From contig JADYZN010000040.1 in NCBI GenBank assembly GCA_020853095.1, forward strand, positions 141,034 to 205,033: DNA of 64,000 nucleotides. The letters are read 5' to 3'. Made by a program: the position numbers and the translations under genes. The DNA is from Phycisphaerales bacterium (GTDB lineage: Bacteria > Planctomycetota > Phycisphaerae > Tepidisphaerales > Tepidisphaeraceae). This document shows positions 8,295-18,505 of the stretch, piece after piece (position 1 is the first letter of the stretch; each line of letters begins with the position of its first letter). A model generated the notes under the pieces. It saw only the letters and a program-made list of their open reading frames with translations. It was not told where the DNA came from and did no database searches.

Positions 8295-9206
8295 TCACAA
8301 TTTGTCATAACCATATCGAACCATCCAAGGATGGGTCCGCACCGATTGATAAAACCGGCTGAGTTCCGGATCGTTCAAAAACGCCCGGCTCCGGCCGGAG
8401 TTGACGGACTGGCAAACTTTGTCAATGGTTTTGTCGGATGCCTTGGGCAACTGACAAAAATCAGCCAGTTGCCGAAGGTGTTTTTTCGGATCTTCAAGAA
8501 ACCGCTCGTACACCACCGTGACGTGCGGATTGGGCAAACCCTCCAACACCCGCTCGGCCCGCTCGACGTATTGCTCCCACAACGAGAACCCACCCTCGAC
8601 AGTCAGACAACGGGCCGACCCGCGATATCCGGCCCGCTGCAATTTTGATCGCGTGCTGGCGCGGTTAAACCGCTGGTCAAACTTCTCGCGCCGACCCTGC
8701 AGGAGCTTGCGCTCGCGGACCATCAGGCTCGATGCCACGTCGATGCCGTTGCGGACGATGTTGATGATCCGCGCCTTGGGAAACAGTTTCAGCCAAAGAG
8801 GAAGGGTGAAGACGTTGCGTGGATCCTTCCATCCCCAAGGCCGGCCCAGCGCATCGATCGAGCGGTATTGAACCGAGTTTTTCAGCCCCATGAATCGGCG
8901 GGCGCTTCGCGACAGAAGATCGCCCCGCAGGCACCAGACGCTCATCTCGACGGCCGGTTCATGCGGCAAAAACGCCAGCATTCCGGCCGGATGATCCCAG
9001 GTGGCGTTGACGTTCCTGAACAACAGGTCGTTGATCTCAAGGAAATAAATCGCCTCGTGATCCCCCTGCACCTTTGCCCCCAGGAACAACCCCAGCTCAT
9101 CGAGCAACTGCGCGATCATCGTCGTGCCGGAGCGGTGCATCCCCAGCAGGATCACCGGATCGACCGTGCATGCAATGGCCGGAGATTCGACCTTGGCTTG
9201 CGGCAT
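8295..9206 (-). CDS. Sulfotransferase-family protein
   Basis: The protein has 303 residues. The 5'-phosphosulfate-binding loop GMHRSGTT is at 22-29, and the 3'-phosphate motif IVRNGIDVASS is near 149-159; both are hallmarks of PAPS-dependent sulfotransferases. Such enzymes transfer sulfate from PAPS to carbohydrates or tyrosines. Its ATG overlaps the stop codon of the giant LEPR-XLL protein upstream (TAATG), so the two are translationally coupled, which suggests that it modifies a surface glycan or that protein. The acceptor is unknown. Confidence 0.85.
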   Translation of the reverse strand: MPQAKVESPAIACTVDPVILLGMHRSGTTMIAQLLDELGLFLGAKVQGDHEAIYFLEINDLLFRNVNATWDHPAGMLAFLPHEPAVEMSVWCLRGDLLSRSARRFMGLKNSVQYRSIDALGRPWGWKDPRNVFTLPLWLKLFPKARIINIVRNGIDVASSLMVRERKLLQGRREKFDQRFNRASTRSKLQRAGYRGSARCLTVEGGFSLWEQYVERAERVLEGLPNPHVTVVYERFLEDPKKHLRQLADFCQLPKASDKTIDKVCQSVNSGRSRAFLNDPELSRFYQSVRTHPWMVRYGYDKL

Positions 9207-12200
9207 TATCCGATGATCGTCCCGCTGATCACGCCCTTGATCGTCCGGTGATAAATCGGCGAACCGGAGATGACGGCGCCGGCCTCCACGTTGCCGTTGA
9301 CCACCAGGTTCATCAGCGGCCCGCCGACGGTGGCCGTCACGCCGCCGAGGATCGACCCGCCGACCTGCAACAGGTTCAATCGATGAGTGTTGATCGACAG
9401 CGGCGTCACGCCGTTGCCGACCGATCCATCCACCGACAGCGTGCCGACGAAGCCGAAGGGCGTGCTGACCGAACCATACAGGTTGCCGGCGCGAATCATC
9501 AGCGAACCGAGATTGCCCGCCTGTGCCAGCAACGTCGTGCCGGCGTTCAGGGAAGCGCCAACCAGCGTCACCCGGCCGATGTTCGCACCGGCGGTGATGT
9601 TGCCGTTGACGTTGCCGCCGGCGACGTTGATCGAATTGATGTTGACGCCGGCCGTGACGTTGTTGGAAATCACGTTCGGGCCGGTCAAGGCATCCGCCAC
9701 CGCCGTCAGGTTGGCGATGCTGCCGGCGACGTTCAGCGATCCGACCATCTGGCCGTTGAGGCGGAACTGCCCGACGTTGCCGGTGACGTTGACGTTCGTA
9801 TTCATCGCCGCGCCGGGGATTCGCGGGGTTCCGATCGTCAGCCGCTGGAGGTTGCCGTTGATCTGCAACACGTCGCCGATCGCGCCCAGGCTGTAGGATG
9901 AGACGATGCCGCCGACGCTGCCGTTGATGACCAGCGATCCGCCGAGCAGCGCGCCGCCCAGTCGCAGGTTGCCCAGCGCCAGCCCGCGGGCGTTCTGGCC
10001 CAGGATGGTGATGTCGCCAAGCAGGTTGTTGCCGACGAAAATCCGGTTGATCCGGCTGGTGGCGAAGACGCTGCCGACCAGGTTGTTGGCAACCACCAGC
10101 GAGTTGATCACGCCGCTGGGGCCGATCGCGTTGATGAACGAGCCGTTCGCCATGCTGCCGCGGATGTTGATGTTGCCGATCGGGCCGGAGACCGTGAGGC
10201 CCGTGCGCAACAAGTCCGTGGCCGGCGCGAACACGCCGATCCGCCCGGTCAGGATCGACAGCCCGTCAATCAGGCTGCGCGTGCGGAGCGAGCCGATCGA
10301 ATCCGCGAAAGCCAACTGCATGGGGTAAACATCCGTCGTGCCTTCACCTTTGACCGGGTTGCTGGGAATCTCTTCGCCCGAGGCGCGGATGCGATAAGCC
10401 GAAACGGTGTTCAACGACCTTGTGCCGCGGGCGCGGACATCCTCCAGTACGCCGGTGTCGGTCACGTTGGCGATCACCGGCGTCAGGGCGGTTGTCCCCA
10501 TGAATTCGTGCAGGTCGTTCACCCGGCTCAGGGACATTCCCGAGATCGGATCGAACGAATGGCCCAGTATCTCAATCGACCCTTCGCTGCGCCGAACCGA
10601 AGGCGAATATGCCGTTGTGCTGATGTTGGCGCCGTTGCCGTTGGCCACCAGATAACCCAGCGAGAACCCGCTGACGATGCCCACCGAACGGATGCCATAG
10701 CCGGATGCGGCGATGCCGGACATCTGGCCGGTCGCCGAGTTGTACACCATCGAGTCGAGCATCCCGAACCCGCCCGCCTGGATTGGCCCGACGCTGTTGC
10801 TGCTGATCCACGTACCGATGATCCCGCCGATCCCGGTGACGGTGATCGAACCGATGTCGTAAATCGCCCGGCCGATGGTCGTGCTCGGCGAAGTGACCTG
10901 AAGCAGGTTGTTGCTCTCAAGGGTCAATGCGAAATCCGTGGTCACGACGATGTCGGCGTTGATGAGCGCCCCGTTGACCAGCGTAATGCTTCCGATGCTG
11001 TCGAGCGAGACGATGTTGCCGCGAATGTCCGATCCCAATCCCTGGTTGGTGACGCTGTAGATGCGCCCGTTGGCGTACAGCCCCGCCTGGGAGAACGCCC
11101 CGCTGCCGCTGGGGGCGATCCCCTCGCCGATGTTGGCGTTGATGATCGATTCACCAGCGAAAATCGGGCCGTTGATCCCCTCGAACAGGCCCGGGATGTT
11201 CACCCGGTCGTTGTTGGGCGCCAACGTCCCGATGGTTCCGCCGACGTTGAAATTGCCGATCCCCTGGTTGGCGACGACCGAGATGATGTCGCCGCTGACG
11301 GAAATGCCGTTGCGCTGATCCGCAAAGGGAAGTTCGTTGGAAAAGACGCCGGTTTTTTCAACGGCCGCCCCGGTGTGGCTGCGCGCCAGCCCCAGCGTGG
11401 TTTTGCTGAACAGGGTGCCGATCGAACGGGCCGCGATGTTCACCAGCTCGCCGCCGGTGTTGTTGACGATCGAGCTGAATCCCGTTGATGACCCGGCGAT
11501 CTCGTAGATGTCGGTGATGGCCGTGCCGTTGATGTTGACGTTCAGTTCTGCCTGTCGGCTGTTGAGGCTCAGATTGGGCGCCGCGGGGAATGGTGAAAAA
11601 CCGCCCCGATTGACCCGCGGCGTGGTCTGAGTGACCGATTGGCCCGCTCCGGTGATGGTCAGCCGGCCAACCTCGGCCGTGGGATTCACCCCGCCGCCGC
11701 TGGAGGTGATGTTGACCGGGCCGGTTGTCGTCACATCCACAATCGCCAGTCCCGCGCCGCCTCGCACGCCATAGGCGGTCATCGTGATGCTGCCGACCGG
11801 CAACGAGGGATTGGAACCGGGGGTGTTGGGAACATAATTGGGATTGCGCGCCGCCACCGGCGTGAAGGTGATCTGCGATCCCGAATCATCCGTCACCGTA
11901 ACCGACTGTCCCGGATCATAGGTGGCCGGCTCGGCCGTCGAGTTGCTGAAGAACCGATCCTGCCAGATCGTTCCGCCGATGCGCAGATAACGGACGTTGC
12001 CCCCCGCGCCGGTGGAAAGCACCGGACCGCCCATCATCGCGGTGCCGAAATCGCCCGCGACGTCGATCAGGTCGATGAATCCATCAAGCCCCACCGCATC
12101 CGCATTGGCCATCAACTTCGGCGGCGTCAGCACCGCCATGTCGCCGGCGCGGACCACGCCGATGCCCTTCTTGGTGATGAGATTGCCGCCGAATCGACCC

Positions 12201-14089
12201 GCCGCATCCACCACCTGATAATTACCGCCGATGGCGTCGGCCTGGCCCAACTGGTCGTTGACCAGCAACAAACCCGACGTGGACCGCAGCAACCCCACGC
12301 TGCCGTTGGGAACGATCAACTGGATGCCCGATTTGGGAATCGCGCCGGCTTCCAGGCCGATGCCAGCCGCCTCGATCGAGCGCAGGTTGCCATTGGCGAT
12401 GTCGATGGTCTTCGGACCACTGGACATGATCATGCCATGAGAAACCAGCGCCCCCAGGTCGCCCGAATCCACCTCGATCGGCGTTGTCTCCAGAGAAATC
12501 GGGAAATCGGTCGATGGGAAGGCCGCGCCGAGGAACTGCGCCTGCGGCAACCATTGGTCACCCGCCGTGACAATGCCGCCCAGCGCGATGTCCCCCGCTC
12601 CGGCCATGCGAAGCGAATAGTCGATATTCCCCAACGTCGCGCTGACGCCGCTGAAGTTGGGGTCCGTCCCCGTGGCGATCGCCAGCCGATAAACGCCCGG
12701 CCGGTCAGCCGTGAATTGAAACGGTTGCCCGGCAACTGATCCCTGATCGACATCGCTGTAATCGGTCGCGATCAACCGGCCGGTGGGGTCGAAGACACCC
12801 AGGTGGATAAGCCCCGGCAAGAGGGAATCCAACTGCACCGTGTAGGTCGCTCCGGCCAGCAGCGATACGCCGTAATAGTCGGTCAAATCCTGCGAATTCT
12901 GGTTCGCCTCCAGCGTGCCGGAAACATTGATGATGTTCGCCCCCAGGTCCCGATCCGCGATGGTTCCCAGATATTGCGGGGTGTCGAACGTGTCGTTGTT
13001 GAACGCCGCGACGCCTCCCAGCCGCCCATGCTCAAACGGATAGATGCCATTGAAAATGAACTGGCGATCCTCCACCTCCACCTGCTGCGTGCCCATGCTC
13101 GGCACCAGTTGGCTGTGCGTGACGTGGGTCTTGCCGGTGTATCCGCCGGTCAACGACACGATCTGGCCGACCGTCCCCCCCACCTCGATGTCCACGCCCG
13201 TTTGATACGTGGACAAACCCACCGCGGCCGTCGCCGCATCCACCGCATCCGTCCCGATCGAAGCGTAACTGATGATGTTGCGCGCATCCCCGGAGACCGT
13301 GAAGTTGTTGCTCAAAAAGGTTGCGCCGGCAAAGTCATTGCCCGCGTTGCCCGTCAACAGCCAGCCGGCATAGAACGTCTCGATCGAACCGGTGATGTTC
13401 ACCCGACCGGTCACCGTCCCGCCAAAGGCGAACGTCCCCAGCGTCTGTTGATTGGCGATCACCAGGCCCGCCACGACATTGCGCGAGTCGCCGGCCAGAT
13501 CGTCCACCGCCGGCCGAACACCCAGCGCCCCGCCCAGCGTGCCGGCCAGGATCGGCCGGCTGTCCTCATTTTCCGCGTCGCCGATGTCCTTGGTCCGCGC
13601 CCCCAGATAAATCGCCCCGGTTCCTTCCGGCGTATTGACGTTGATGATCGGCCCCAGGTTGCTCTGGACGTTCAGTCCGCTGGCCAGCGACCCGGAATAC
13701 GGCTCCATCGGGCCGATCCCCGTGTCGCTGACGGTCACCTTGGCGATGGCGATGTATGATTTCTCATCCCCCTTCGTGACGTAAACCTGGAACAAATCCG
13801 CCCCATCCCCATCCTCCACGCTCGAAGGGGCGAGGTTGCCCAGCGTCAGCGCATTGGTGTCCTTGTCAACGTACCCCGCGATGAACTCCGCCACCGCGTT
13901 ACCGCCCACCGCGATCTTCACGACATTGTCGTCGGCATCCTTGTAATACTGGATGGTTGCGATCGGAGCGCCGCCTGGCGTGAACCCCCCGCCGGCGATG
14001 GTCGTCAGCAGTTGCCTCTTCTCAAGCGACTCGACCAACACGAGGCCGCGGGTGCGCTGGGACAGACCGGACGGGCGGGGCAATGACAT
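9206..14089 (-). CDS. Giant LEPR-XLL-type surface protein, probably beta-helical
   Basis: The protein has 1627 residues from ATG 14089, with GGAGAA upstream. The N-terminus carries LVLVESLEKRQLLTT, the LEPR-XLL type motif, within the first 30 residues. Around 365-490 there is a region like bacterial pre-peptidase C-terminal or calcium-binding domains (DLTDYYGVSLLAGATYTVQL, later GVYRLAIATG). Most of the rest, and especially residues ~700-1620, is built of short beta-strand repeats rich in G, N, I and V (for example GNVNGNITAGANIG), which suggests a parallel beta-helix like adhesins or stalk proteins. No C-terminal anchor is visible. It heads a two-gene unit with the sulfotransferase. Function is inferred only in general terms: cell envelope or matrix structure. 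Confidence 0.85.
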   Translation of the reverse strand: MSLPRPSGLSQRTRGLVLVESLEKRQLLTTIAGGGFTPGGAPIATIQYYKDADDNVVKIAVGGNAVAEFIAGYVDKDTNALTLGNLAPSSVEDGDGADLFQVYVTKGDEKSYIAIAKVTVSDTGIGPMEPYSGSLASGLNVQSNLGPIINVNTPEGTGAIYLGARTKDIGDAENEDSRPILAGTLGGALGVRPAVDDLAGDSRNVVAGLVIANQQTLGTFAFGGTVTGRVNITGSIETFYAGWLLTGNAGNDFAGATFLSNNFTVSGDARNIISYASIGTDAVDAATAAVGLSTYQTGVDIEVGGTVGQIVSLTGGYTGKTHVTHSQLVPSMGTQQVEVEDRQFIFNGIYPFEHGRLGGVAAFNNDTFDTPQYLGTIADRDLGANIINVSGTLEANQNSQDLTDYYGVSLLAGATYTVQLDSLLPGLIHLGVFDPTGRLIATDYSDVDQGSVAGQPFQFTADRPGVYRLAIATGTDPNFSGVSATLGNIDYSLRMAGAGDIALGGIVTAGDQWLPQAQFLGAAFPSTDFPISLETTPIEVDSGDLGALVSHGMIMSSGPKTIDIANGNLRSIEAAGIGLEAGAIPKSGIQLIVPNGSVGLLRSTSGLLLVNDQLGQADAIGGNYQVVDAAGRFGGNLITKKGIGVVRAGDMAVLTPPKLMANADAVGLDGFIDLIDVAGDFGTAMMGGPVLSTGAGGNVRYLRIGGTIWQDRFFSNSTAEPATYDPGQSVTVTDDSGSQITFTPVAARNPNYVPNTPGSNPSLPVGSITMTAYGVRGGAGLAIVDVTTTGPVNITSSGGGVNPTAEVGRLTITGAGQSVTQTTPRVNRGGFSPFPAAPNLSLNSRQAELNVNINGTAITDIYEIAGSSTGFSSIVNNTGGELVNIAARSIGTLFSKTTLGLARSHTGAAVEKTGVFSNELPFADQRNGISVSGDIISVVANQGIGNFNVGGTIGTLAPNNDRVNIPGLFEGINGPIFAGESIINANIGEGIAPSGSGAFSQAGLYANGRIYSVTNQGLGSDIRGNIVSLDSIGSITLVNGALINADIVVTTDFALTLESNNLLQVTSPSTTIGRAIYDIGSITVTGIGGIIGTWISSNSVGPIQAGGFGMLDSMVYNSATGQMSGIAASGYGIRSVGIVSGFSLGYLVANGNGANISTTAYSPSVRRSEGSIEILGHSFDPISGMSLSRVNDLHEFMGTTALTPVIANVTDTGVLEDVRARGTRSLNTVSAYRIRASGEEIPSNPVKGEGTTDVYPMQLAFADSIGSLRTRSLIDGLSILTGRIGVFAPATDLLRTGLTVSGPIGNINIRGSMANGSFINAIGPSGVINSLVVANNLVGSVFATSRINRIFVGNNLLGDITILGQNARGLALGNLRLGGALLGGSLVINGSVGGIVSSYSLGAIGDVLQINGNLQRLTIGTPRIPGAAMNTNVNVTGNVGQFRLNGQMVGSLNVAGSIANLTAVADALTGPNVISNNVTAGVNINSINVAGGNVNGNITAGANIGRVTLVGASLNAGTTLLAQAGNLGSLMIRAGNLYGSVSTPFGFVGTLSVDGSVGNGVTPLSINTHRLNLLQVGGSILGGVTATVGGPLMNLVVNGNVEAGAVISGSPIYHRTIKGVISGTIIG

Positions 14090-14221
14090 GGATGCTTCTC
14101 CTAATGGTGAATGTCTCGGCGAACACCCGCGGGTGCGGCAGATGATGACACTGGTTTGAACGATCCACCCTGAATTTTATTTCCTTCGATTCCTTTACAA
14201 ATCCAGTGCCCTCAAAGGGCG

Positions 14222-14250
14222 TTTGTATCATTGCCCTTCGGGGGTGTCAA
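14222..14250 (-). promoter_or_regulatory. Candidate promoter of the giant LEPR-XLL protein
   Basis: On the minus strand TTGACA (14245-14250) is separated by 17 bases from TACAAA (14222-14227). The start codon is ~125 bases downstream. The -35 box is perfect and the -10 box matches 4 of 6 positions. The 14090-14285 interval otherwise holds only a short GCCCT/AGGGC hairpin near 14211-14221. Confidence 0.45.
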
Positions 14251-14285
14251 CGAACTCCAAGTGTTTCAACAGCCTGTAAATGCGT

Positions 14286-15491
14286 TCAATTGCCCCGTTC
14301 CGACAAAGCCGGTGAGACCGGGCCTCTTGATGCCATTTTGACGCCCCAAAACATCGCGTAACCGAGCAAGATCACCCCCCCAAGGGGTTGCGGCCCAAGG
14401 GTCATGTAACCCCGCCCGCCAAACCACGCCGCGATGTGTACCGAGAGCATGAGCAGATACGCCAAAACCACCAATCCGCGCTCCCAGAACGGCCGATGGT
14501 TCGCAAAAGTCAGCACCACAACCCACGTCGCCGCCGGAGCAAGAATCAGATACGTTACCGTTTCGGTGGCCGGGCCCAGTACCGTCATCCATCCGCATCC
14601 CATCACAAACGCCGCCACCAGCAGCCGATCCATCCCCCAACCGCGCCGTTGTCCCACCCAGCAGATGCCCGCCATCCACGCCGCCACCAGGATTTCGATC
14701 AACTTGTATGCCCTGTCGCTCATGTCCAGCCCCAGCCAGACCTTGGCAATCAGCCGCACATCCCGATACCACTCCCGAACCGGCACCACCTGGCGATTTT
14801 CCTGCCAGACGTACGCAAACCAGTCCCGGTATTGCCCCCGCACGTATTCCGGGCGTTGCAGCACGAATGGCAGCAACAATCCGATCCCCAGTGCCAATGC
14901 CAATCGCCACCCCAGTTGTTTTGGATACAACAACACCAGCAACATCCCCAGCGCGACCGGATAAACCTTGAACAACGCGGAGACCGCCAGGCACGCGGCC
15001 GCGAGATTCCAGCGTTTGTCCATCACCGCCGCCACGCTCGCCAGCAACAAACCGACAACCAAGGCGTTGGGCTGACCATTGTTGATATTGGCCAGGGCAT
15101 CGGGAAAAACCAGCAGGAAAATAATCGCCGCCAGGCCCGCATCACAATGTCTCGGCAACCCCCGCCGGCAGCACCACAACAACCCCCACACCAGCGCTGT
15201 CACGTTGATCCACCGCCAGAGGATGCCACCCAGTTTTTCCGGCAGCCACGAGACAGGAACCAACCCCGCCGCCACGATCGGGCTGTAGCGAAAACCCAAT
15301 GCGCTCTTGAGATATAAGTCCTCTCCCTGCCACCACTTCTGCGCGGCTTCATAAAAGACCGGATAAACGCTCTGGCGATGCGGCGACTGCACCCCCACGC
15401 GCACGCTGACAAAGATCACCGCTGCCACCCATAAGACAACCACCCCTTTCACCATTGCCGGCCAACGGCGCCATTGTTCAGCCCAGGTCAT
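14286..15491 (-). CDS. GT87-type (DUF2029) polyprenyl-phosphate-dependent glycosyltransferase
   Basis: The protein has 401 residues and about ten transmembrane helices. The pattern matches the DUF2029/GT87 mannosyltransferase-like family: an early periplasmic loop with YPVFYEAAQKWWQGEDLY and a FRYSPIVAAGLVP stretch, then NNGQPNALVVGLLL. Members use lipid-linked sugars on the outer face of the membrane. Its first 14 bases overlap the end of the ChbG-like deacetylase gene, so it is the last gene of the glycan operon beginning with the STAS gene. The specific sugar is unknown. Confidence 0.8.
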   Translation of the reverse strand: MTWAEQWRRWPAMVKGVVVLWVAAVIFVSVRVGVQSPHRQSVYPVFYEAAQKWWQGEDLYLKSALGFRYSPIVAAGLVPVSWLPEKLGGILWRWINVTALVWGLLWCCRRGLPRHCDAGLAAIIFLLVFPDALANINNGQPNALVVGLLLASVAAVMDKRWNLAAACLAVSALFKVYPVALGMLLVLLYPKQLGWRLALALGIGLLLPFVLQRPEYVRGQYRDWFAYVWQENRQVVPVREWYRDVRLIAKVWLGLDMSDRAYKLIEILVAAWMAGICWVGQRRGWGMDRLLVAAFVMGCGWMTVLGPATETVTYLILAPAATWVVVLTFANHRPFWERGLVVLAYLLMLSVHIAAWFGGRGYMTLGPQPLGGVILLGYAMFWGVKMASRGPVSPALSERGN

Positions 15492-16344
15492 GCTTCCCCC
15501 ACAGTTTTGATTTGGTGGTTAAACAAGATCTAAAACCTTCCCAGTGCTGGGGTTGCGTTAATGCTTGCAACTCCTGTTGACGCTGTGAGATATAACTGTC
15601 CCGGCCGACTAGGGATTCATCGTATCGTCCGGGATGGACGACCCATTCCACAACTCCTGATTCTGGAAGCAGTTGCAAGTATTGTTGCCAGGGGAATGGC
15701 TGGCTTAAATCCTGTTGGCTCAACATGCCAAAGAAATAATCGTTTGTTTGAATGTGATGCTGGGATAATTCACCATGTGCCCGCCGGCCAAGCCAATGAG
15801 CGGCCCGACGCCGAAGCCGGGTGGTTTTTATGTTTCGCATCATCGCAGACGGTTCAACCGTGGTTCGCGTGATCGGCGGCAACAATCGTTGTTCAATCGC
15901 GCGAATCAAAGCCTGTCGGATGGTCGGTAGCTGATGCGCATGGTGATGGGCATCCACATAAGCGGGCGGGCGGCCAAGAATCGATTCAAATTCCCTTGCC
16001 TGTGCCGTGATTTCATCAAATACGGCCGATGGGTTGATCCGGCCGGTCAATGCTCGTGCCCACAGCGCGCCATTGCCCAGCAGATTTCCTTCCCGATCCG
16101 TCAATCCCGACCCATCCAATCGGCTCAAAGGCTTTCCGCCGCCGGTCAGGACAAGATGCAGGCCGACTTCCAGCGCCGGGGCCTGTGACAGCAAATCCAC
16201 GGATGATCGGACATGCTCTGTCGTGGTGACCATCATGCTGGTGGCGGTCACAGGTCCGTTCAGATGGGCGTCGATGATGCCCTGGCTGGTTGGCCGGCCA
16301 AAGCCAAAATCATCCGCCGTCACAATGATTGAAGGGAAGCTCAT
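15478..16344 (-). CDS. ChbG/HpnK/YdjC-family carbohydrate deacetylase
   Basis: The protein has 288 residues. The metal-binding TADDFG is at 9-14, GLHL and DAHHHAHQLP follow in the middle, and VHPGRYDES lies near the C-terminus; together these are the usual YdjC-fold active-site elements. Characterised relatives remove N-acetyl groups from chitooligosaccharides or hopanoid sugars. The start codon overlaps the stop of the GT2 gene by four bases and the end overlaps the GT87 gene by 14, so it belongs to one operon. In this context deacetylation of an envelope glycan or lipid-linked sugar is likely. Confidence 0.85.
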   Translation of the reverse strand: MSFPSIIVTADDFGFGRPTSQGIIDAHLNGPVTATSMMVTTTEHVRSSVDLLSQAPALEVGLHLVLTGGGKPLSRLDGSGLTDREGNLLGNGALWARALTGRINPSAVFDEITAQAREFESILGRPPAYVDAHHHAHQLPTIRQALIRAIEQRLLPPITRTTVEPSAMMRNIKTTRLRRRAAHWLGRRAHGELSQHHIQTNDYFFGMLSQQDLSQPFPWQQYLQLLPESGVVEWVVHPGRYDESLVGRDSYISQRQQELQALTQPQHWEGFRSCLTTKSKLWGKHDLG

Positions 16345-17159
16345 TTGGTGAGCGGTGCGGGCTGAATCGCAACATCAAGCGGCCGGGCATCCGATGGTGT
16401 TTGTCGCAAACTTTTGCGTAATTTCAACGTTTCAAACAACATCGGCCACCCATGGCGGACCATGCGCACGGTGGTTGGGTCAACGTAGCTGAAGTTGACG
16501 GGCGCTTCGCCGGTTTTCATGCCGGCCGCACCGGCGCGGGCGAGCAGTTCCACGTCAAAAAAGAATCCATCGGTTCGCATGTGGGGCGACAATCGCTTCC
16601 ATGCGGCGGCCGTCATGCCTTTGAGGCCGGCCTGCGTGTCCAGGATGGTGATCGGTAACATCTTGCGGAGCCACCAGTTAAACGTCCGGCTCATCAGATG
16701 TCGTTTGTAAATCGACGGAAAGTCGCGCGGGCTGATCAGGTATCGTGAATCGGCATGGATTCGATTGACCACCGCCAGGTCAAATCCTTGCTTGAGCACG
16801 TCCATCAATTTGATCGCTTCATCCGGATCGTAAGCCAGGTCCACATCCGTGAAAAAACGGTATTCGGTGTCGGCCAGATCCAGGCCGCGACGCAGGGCGT
16901 ACCCTTTGCCGTGATTTTCCGTATAAATTTCCACCCGCAGAAGCGGCGAATCCTCAGCCAGCAATTCGGTCAGACGTTTCGGCGTGTCATCGGAACATCC
17001 ATCGCAGACGAACAACACGCACCAATCGGGGTTCTGCTCCACAAATCGCCGCAGACGCACCACAGTCCGGTCAATGAACGCGATGGCATTGTAGGTGGGA
17101 ACCACCAGCGTGGCGCGCGGCGAGAATCCTTTGCGGTCCGGCGATGAAAGAAAAGACAT
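16341..17159 (-). CDS. GT2-family glycosyltransferase (dolichyl-phosphate glucosyltransferase-like)
   Basis: The protein has 272 residues. It shows the GT-A features of family 2: VVPTYNAIAFID near the N-terminus, CDGCSDDT, a DxD equivalent in FFTDVDLAYDPDEA and TQAGLKG further on. The order and the late TDGFFFDVELLARA motif resemble dolichyl-phosphate beta-glucosyltransferases that load a polyprenyl phosphate. No C-terminal membrane helices are obvious. It overlaps the ChbG-like gene by four bases. The product would be a natural donor for the downstream GT87 enzyme; this link is inferred. Confidence 0.85.
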   Translation of the reverse strand: MSFLSSPDRKGFSPRATLVVPTYNAIAFIDRTVVRLRRFVEQNPDWCVLFVCDGCSDDTPKRLTELLAEDSPLLRVEIYTENHGKGYALRRGLDLADTEYRFFTDVDLAYDPDEAIKLMDVLKQGFDLAVVNRIHADSRYLISPRDFPSIYKRHLMSRTFNWWLRKMLPITILDTQAGLKGMTAAAWKRLSPHMRTDGFFFDVELLARAGAAGMKTGEAPVNFSYVDPTTVRMVRHGWPMLFETLKLRKSLRQTPSDARPLDVAIQPAPLTK

Positions 17160-17230
17160 TGATTCACGCTCCGCGCTTGATCAACAGGCCGGACATCATG
17201 CCCGGCCGGAATCCTCCGCGCAAGCGTATT

Positions 17231-18505
17231 TTAGCGTTGATGGGCGTGGACGCCAGTTTGAGGTTCAAAAAGACCTGAGATCACCCGCTCAAACATCGGC
17301 AGTGTTTTTTCGTCGCAATAGGCGGTTTCAAATGCCTTGCGAGCGGCGATTTTCATCGCGCCAAAGGAGGCCGGGTCGGCCATGGCCGATTCGATAAACC
17401 CAACCACCGCATCCACATCCCCTTCGCGCACGCTTAAACCACATCCGAACCGTACAATCGCCTCATCCACGTTGCTGCCGGCCGGCCCGACGTACAGGAT
17501 CGGCAACCCCATCGCCAGGTTGGCGTGCATCTTGCTCGGGCTCATCACGCCGGCCATGTCTTCCCGAAGGCTGATCAACGCGCAACCGGCCGCGGCCATG
17601 ATCCGGATGGTATCCTGCTTTTGTTGAACGTACCCATGCAAAACGAAGTTCTCCAATCCCTCGCGCTGGCGGATTTCCTTCAGTCCATCCCAGGCTTTGC
17701 CGCCGCCGACGAACAGGAAAACCACTTCGCGATCGCGCAGCCGACGGGCGGCCTGGATGATCGTGTCGAACCGATGGCCAAATCCGGCATTTCCGAGATA
17801 CAGCACGATGAATTTCCCGGCCAGTGGTGGTTGTTCCATCGGCGGCCACGGAGAAAGATCGGTGGCGGAAGGGGCGAAGTAAGCCGCTTTTTCCCAATTG
17901 GGAATGACCGTCGTCGCAAGCGTACGATGGGGCCGGCAATATTGATCCAGCAGCAGGTCGGCCATCGCGTGATCGAGGCAGATCAGATGATCCAGACGGC
18001 CAAACAACTGGCGGTTGAGCCATCGCATCGACCGGCTGACGAGGCCTCCTGTTTTGAAAATTCCCGCGCGTTCTGTCGCTTCGGGATAACAATCCATGTT
18101 CCACAGAACCAGCTTGGTCCGCGGATGCAACGCGCGATGCAGGATGGAAGTCCATGCGATGTAAGGTGGCGTCGTCAACGAAATAATGACATCCTGAGGC
18201 GCAAGCCGCGTCATCCGATACGCGGCGCCAAGGTAAAAACTGGCGTAGTCGATGCAGCGTTTGATGATCGTTTTTTTTCCCAGCCTCGGCGTCCAGATGC
18301 GATGCACACGGGGATTGTCGCCGGCCGACTGTTCCACCTGCGAGGCTTCGACATAACCGCCCCGGCTGGCAATGATCGTCATCTGGTGGCCATGTTCGGC
18401 CAGTCCTTCAGCCAACGATGCGGCCAGGTGGGCGGTTGGGCTGATGTCCGGGGCGTAAAACTGGTTGATGATCGTGATTCGCATGAAAGGGAAAATCCGA
18501 GCCAT
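17231..18505 (-). CDS. GT4-family glycosyltransferase (WbuB-like)
   Basis: The protein has 424 residues from the ATG that directly follows the STAS stop (TGAATG); the family's usual start, MRITIINQFYAPD, is at an in-frame ATG at 18484, which is the main alternative. It has the two Rossmann-like domains of GT-B enzymes: LILHR-type N-terminal features and a C-terminal half with VLYLGNAGFGHRFDT, FLFVGGGK and the donor-site stretch MSPSKMHANLAMGLPILYVG. Relatives transfer sugars during O-antigen or capsule synthesis in the cytoplasm. It is second in the glycan operon. Confidence 0.85.
   Translation of the reverse strand: MARIFPFMRITIINQFYAPDISPTAHLAASLAEGLAEHGHQMTIIASRGGYVEASQVEQSAGDNPRVHRIWTPRLGKKTIIKRCIDYASFYLGAAYRMTRLAPQDVIISLTTPPYIAWTSILHRALHPRTKLVLWNMDCYPEATERAGIFKTGGLVSRSMRWLNRQLFGRLDHLICLDHAMADLLLDQYCRPHRTLATTVIPNWEKAAYFAPSATDLSPWPPMEQPPLAGKFIVLYLGNAGFGHRFDTIIQAARRLRDREVVFLFVGGGKAWDGLKEIRQREGLENFVLHGYVQQKQDTIRIMAAAGCALISLREDMAGVMSPSKMHANLAMGLPILYVGPAGSNVDEAIVRFGCGLSVREGDVDAVVGFIESAMADPASFGAMKIAARKAFETAYCDEKTLPMFERVISGLFEPQTGVHAHQR

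Noticed and set aside
9074..13759. Several long frames on the plus strand opposite the giant surface protein gene
   Set aside because: They are antisense readings of a GC-rich gene, have no ribosome-binding sites and are rich in Arg, Gly, Asp and His in the way such shadows are.
14211..14221. GCCCT/AGGGC hairpin as terminator of the GT87 gene
   Set aside because: The stem is only five base pairs and no T-run follows on the minus strand.
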